This document shows, piece after piece, positions 61,237 through 64,000 of a DNA stretch of 64,000 bases. The number at the start of each line of letters is the position of its first letter. Position 1 is the first letter of the stretch. Position numbers and translations under genes: made by a program. This DNA comes from Candidatus Limnocylindrales bacterium. Its GTDB lineage: Bacteria; Moduliflexota; Moduliflexia; Moduliflexales; JAUQPW01. Under the pieces are notes generated by a model, which did no database searches, was not told the origin of the DNA, and worked only from the letters and a program-made list of their open reading frames with translations. Where the stretch lies: assembly GCA_035559535.1 (NCBI GenBank), contig DATMBG010000039.1, forward strand, positions 1 through 64,000, in the 5' to 3' direction.

Positions 61237-62250
61237 TTACACGAGTTCTGTTTCTTCCAACTTTGCTTGTAAGAATTCCCGTGCAGATTGAATTTCTTTT
61301 CGTACCTCATCAACGGATTTTCTCCTCACCCAGGCCACTTCTTCCAGGCTGAAGCCTTCCACGCTGTAAAGTATAAAAGATTCCCGCCAGCCTTTGGGGA
61401 GTTGACTCAAGGTTTGATGAATATATTTTTGAATTTCTTGACGGGTTACGATCTCTTCAGGAGTCGGCATCTTATCATCCGGTACGAGATCTTCCAGTTT
61501 TAGAGTTTCATCCGGTTGCCAGAAATCCAGTATTTCACTTCCCAGGGTAGAGACGGCCTCTGTAGGCTCCGGTTCTGGAATTTCGGTTTCAACAGGAACT
61601 CTGGCCTCTCGCTCTGCTTTAATTTTCTCAACTTCCCGTTCCAAAATATCCAGGGCAATCCGATATAACCAGCGATCCAGGGGAAAGGAATCCGGCTTCT
61701 GATCAAAGTTTCTTACTGCAAACAGAACAGTCTCATCTACTACGTCGGTAATCGTCAGATCATAGGGTTCTATATCTTCTATGAGTTGATGGTAGATGAT
61801 CTCCCTTCGGACAAAATTATAGAGTTTCTTAAGTTGAGGAAGGATCAGGTCGGTAAGTGCCTTAGCTTCATAGGTCTTTTCATAAGGAGCCATTCCCGAA
61901 ACAAGTTCTTGAACTTGGAATTTAGCCCGCTTTCGCTTATAGGCATCTTCCATTCGGAGCTTACTTTTAACATCTTCCAGTTGCTTGAGGAGCTCTCCAC
62001 AGACTTCTTTCAAAACATGCCGAAGGTTCTTACCTTGCTCCTCGGCATGGAGTTGTCGTTTGGGAAGGGAAAGGGTGAAAAGAGCTGCATACTCCTCTTT
62101 TCTTGGGTGTTTCTCCAGGGTTACATGTAGAAATACTTGATCTTCCGGGAACTTTAAGGTTCGCCGTTCTATTCTTTTAATCTGTCTTTCCAGATAGTTC
62201 TTAATCGAAAACGCCGGCTCCAGATTCTTGTAGAAAACTTCGTGTCGCAA
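61237..62250 (-). CDS. HPF/RaiA-domain fused to ECF-type sigma factor
   Basis: A 337-residue fusion. Residues 1-100 match ribosome hibernation factor (HPF/RaiA, S30AE): FYKNLEPAFSIKNYLERQ, then VTLEKHP and LHAEEQGKNLRHVLKEVC, aligned to the family's NVEITEALREF and LHASAEGQDMYAAIDG patterns. Residues about 130-215 are sigma region 2 (ITDVVDETVLFAVRNFD, then WLYRIALDILE), a linker follows, and about 280-337 are region 4 (HQTLSQLPKGWRESF and GFSLEEVAWV). I chose the TTG at 62250 because GGAGGTGAG sits 8 nt upstream of it, inside the longer GTG-started frame, and MRHEVFYKN matches an HPF start. Downstream lie an anti-sigma, a baeRF and an unknown gene. Confidence 0.9.
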   Translation of the reverse strand: MRHEVFYKNLEPAFSIKNYLERQIKRIERRTLKFPEDQVFLHVTLEKHPRKEEYAALFTLSLPKRQLHAEEQGKNLRHVLKEVCGELLKQLEDVKSKLRMEDAYKRKRAKFQVQELVSGMAPYEKTYEAKALTDLILPQLKKLYNFVRREIIYHQLIEDIEPYDLTITDVVDETVLFAVRNFDQKPDSFPLDRWLYRIALDILEREVEKIKAEREARVPVETEIPEPEPTEAVSTLGSEILDFWQPDETLKLEDLVPDDKMPTPEEIVTRQEIQKYIHQTLSQLPKGWRESFILYSVEGFSLEEVAWVRRKSVDEVRKEIQSAREFLQAKLEETELV

Positions 62251-62556
62251 CAGACTCACCTCCGACACTCAATCCAACAGGATGAGAAGGGGATACTGGA
62301 TTTGGAGGGAAACTGCCTTCCTTTCAGGGTTTTTTTCTTGACTTTGGGTTGTATTTGTGGGCTCTGGTCTTCAACCTGTTTGGGTCAGGTTAAAGGATCC
62401 AGAGCGCACGGGGTAGGGGTTTTCAGAAGGTTGATTCGGAAAAGCTACCTTCTCTCCCCTTTCTTAACATGGGCCAGGAAATTTACCCGTTGAATCGGAT
62501 TCGGATCAACTGTTATTGGATATCCTATACCTTTGTAGTGCCTTTACAGGCTTCCT
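62251..62556. other. 306-bp region between groEL and the HPF-sigma gene
   Basis: Both flanking genes are on the minus strand. It contains a nested hairpin (62361-62405) and a purine-rich leader with the SD for the sigma gene. I see no convincing -35/-10 pair and no other gene. Either a weak promoter lies here, or the operon is read through from groEL. Confidence 0.5.
62361..62405 (-). promoter_or_regulatory. nested hairpin in leader of HPF-sigma gene
   Basis: GCTCTGG (62361-62367) pairs with CCAGAGC (62399-62405), and within it AACCTG (62373-62378) with CAGGTT (62386-62391), 7-nt loop. No U tract follows on either strand, so it looks more like a leader or processing structure than a terminator. 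It lies about 110 nt upstream of the HPF-sigma start. Confidence 0.5.
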
Positions 62557-64000
62557 TTAGTCAAAATCCGGGGGTGGGGTAGGCATCTTAGACTTTTCCT
62601 TCTTCTCAGGAACCTCGGTAATCAGGGCTTCGGTAGTCAGCATAAGGGCTGCGACACTCGCGGCATTTTGGAGAGCAACCCGGGCTACTTTGGTTGGATC
62701 AATAATTCCTGCCGCAACCAGGTCTTCAAACTCCTCGGTAGCCGCATTGAAGCCTTCATTGGTTTTCATCTCTTTGACCCTCTCAACCACCACCGAGCCT
62801 TCCCATCCGGCATTATTGGCAATCTGGCGTAAAGGCTCCTCAAGGGCCCGCTTTACAATATTCACACCAACTTGCTGATCCCCTTCTAATTTCAATTTTT
62901 CAAGGGCCGGTAGACATCTTAGATAAGCCACTCCTCCACCTGGAACGATTCCTTCTTCAGCAGCGGCCTTTGTGGCGTGCATAGCGTCTTCCACCCGGGC
63001 TTTCTTTTCCTTCATCTCCGTTTCGGTTGCTGCCCCTACTTTTATGACTGCAACCCCACCGGCTAATTTAGCCAACCGTTCCTGAAGCTTCTCCCGATCA
63101 TAATCCGAGGTGGTCTCTTCAATCTGCATCTTGATCTGTTTAATTCGACCCTGGATTTTATCTCTGGATCCGGCTCCCTCTACAATGGTTGTATTTTCTT
63201 TATCAATGACTACTTTCTTGGCCTTTCCCAGATCGTTCAGGGTTACATTCTCAAGCTTGATTCCCAATTCCTCGGCAATGAGCTGACCTCCGGTCAGAAT
63301 GGCAATATCTTCTAACATGGCTTTTCGCCTATCACCGAAGGCCGGGGCTTTAACCGCCGCACATTTTAAAGTTCCTCTTAGTTTATTGACGACCAGGGTG
63401 GCCAGGGCTTCTCCTTCGACATCTTCTGCGATAACAAGCAAGGGTTTACCCGATCTGGCAACCTGCTCAAGCAGGGATAACATGTCTTTGGTCGAGGAGA
63501 TTTTCTTCTCATGGATCAAGATATAAGGCTCCTCTAAAACAGCCTCCATCCGTTCAGGATCCGTCACAAAATAAGGGGACAAATAACCCCGGTCAAACTG
63601 CATTCCTTCTACGAATTCCAGGGTGGTCTCCATGGATTTGGCTTCTTCTACCGTGATAACTCCGTCTTTTCCAACCTTATCCATGGCTTCGGCAATGATC
63701 TTACCGATGGAAGTATCACCATTAGCCGAAATAGCGCCTACCTGTTCAATTTCTTTCTTTCCGGCCACCGGTTTGCTCAGTTTTTTCAGCTCTTCGACTA
63801 CAACTTCCACCGCCTTCTCGATCCCTCGTTTTAAATCCATGGGGTTCGCTCCGGCGGCAATATTCCGACATCCTTCTCTGAATATGGCCTGGGCCAAAAT
63901 GGTTGCTGTGGTTGTTCCATCTCCAGCCACATCACTGGTTTTACTGGCCACTTCTTTGACCAACTGGGCTCCCATGTTCTCATAGGGCTCCTCCAGTTCG
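62557..64000 (-). CDS. groL: 60 kDa chaperonin GroEL, N-terminus cut by window edge
   Basis: GroEL folds cytosolic proteins with GroES as an ATP-driven double ring. About 480 residues are present, running off the right edge; the reading frame is open to 64000. By alignment about 60 N-terminal residues are missing. Visible marks are the ATP-binding DGTTTAT stretch, [12 protein letters not shown]-like [12 protein letters not shown], and [12 protein letters not shown]. The C-terminus ends [15 protein letters not shown] instead of the common GGM tail. The gene is upstream of the HPF-sigma operon on the same strand, with 306 bp between them. Confidence 0.97.
   Translation of the reverse strand, partial: ELEEPYENMGAQLVKEVASKTSDVAGDGTTTATILAQAIFREGCRNIAAGANPMDLKRGIEKAVEVVVEELKKLSKPVAGKKEIEQVGAISANGDTSIGKIIAEAMDKVGKDGVITVEEAKSMETTLEFVEGMQFDRGYLSPYFVTDPERMEAVLEEPYILIHEKKISSTKDMLSLLEQVARSGKPLLVIAEDVEGEALATLVVNKLRGTLKCAAVKAPAFGDRRKAMLEDIAILTGGQLIAEELGIKLENVTLNDLGKAKKVVIDKENTTIVEGAGSRDKIQGRIKQIKMQIEETTSDYDREKLQERLAKLAGGVAVIKVGAATETEMKEKKARVEDAMHATKAAAEEGIVPGGGVAYLRCLPALEKLKLEGDQQVGVNIVKRALEEPLRQIANNAGWEGSVVVERVKEMKTNEGFNAATEEFEDLVAAGIIDPTKVARVALQNAASVAALMLTTEALITEVPEKKEKSKMPTPPPDFD

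Noticed and set aside
62251-62556. Promoter between groEL and the HPF-sigma gene
   Set aside because: TTGACTTTG on the plus strand lies in the wrong direction and lacks a -10; nothing convincing is seen on the minus strand.
1-64000. tRNA genes, CRISPR arrays, phage or insertion sequences
   Set aside because: I looked for TTCGAAT-type T-loops, regularly spaced direct repeats and transposase or integrase motifs and found none that hold up.

Overview
The window comes from a bacterial chromosome of moderate G+C content and looks like ordinary housekeeping plus signalling DNA. I see no phage, transposase or CRISPR array. It opens with the 5' end of a 16S rRNA gene on the minus strand and closes inside groEL, also on the minus strand. 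The organism is probably a diderm: it encodes Mpl, the meso-DAP muropeptide recycling ligase, and a lipoprotein with a lipobox. Promoters of the TTGACA/TATAAT type and strong Shine-Dalgarno (SD) sites are easy to find, and TTG and GTG starts are common. About 100 nt of 16S is too little for me to name a phylum; an uncultivated Gram-negative lineage is likely.

Layout. 1-6.3 kb: 16S 5' end, APH-like/P-loop kinase fusion, crotonase, uvrA and rpmB. 6.3-12.2 kb: a gluzincin metalloprotease with a lectin-like tail, then a PAS histidine kinase followed by a REC-GGDEF-EAL regulator. 12.4-20.4 kb: EI24/CysZ membrane protein, hisF, hisA, a CBS/CorC membrane protein, lpdA and an M16 peptidase pair (one active, one lacking the zinc site). 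20.7-29.9 kb: Ldh-family oxidoreductase, a two-subunit CoA-transferase, AIM24 protein, serine hydrolase plus mpl, a lipoprotein, glycerate 2-kinase and a proline-rich protein. 29.9-34 kb: two adjacent dynamin-like GTPases. 34.5-43.7 kb: proS, patatin, hpt, a candidate structured RNA, a cytidylate-kinase-like/nuclease-like fusion, an ABC-2 exporter, a CPBP protease, EVE and Nudix proteins. 43.8-59.2 kb: a sorbosone-dehydrogenase-like beta-propeller, two large cyclase/AAA/TPR regulators, an R3H protein, an HtrA protease, a short RpoD-like sigma factor, a UbiB kinase and an unknown membrane protein. 59.3-64 kb: a four-gene operon and groEL.

The most unusual system is the 59.3-62.25 kb operon. 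Its first gene fuses a ribosome-hibernation (HPF/RaiA, S30AE) domain to an ECF-type sigma factor. It is followed by a small soluble zinc anti-sigma factor, a bacterial eRF1-like (baeRF/Vms1-type) protein and an unknown 127-residue protein. The arrangement suggests a switch that couples ribosome state to transcription, next to the chaperonin gene.

The second theme is a family of G/C-biased small palindromes scattered between genes. Some have been absorbed in frame into coding sequence, at closely similar places in both dynamin-like GTPases. Other points of interest are a possible 6S-like RNA with its own promoter and terminator at 38.39-38.58 kb, a probable CTG start in the CoA-transferase, and a composition break inside the second cyclase regulator.
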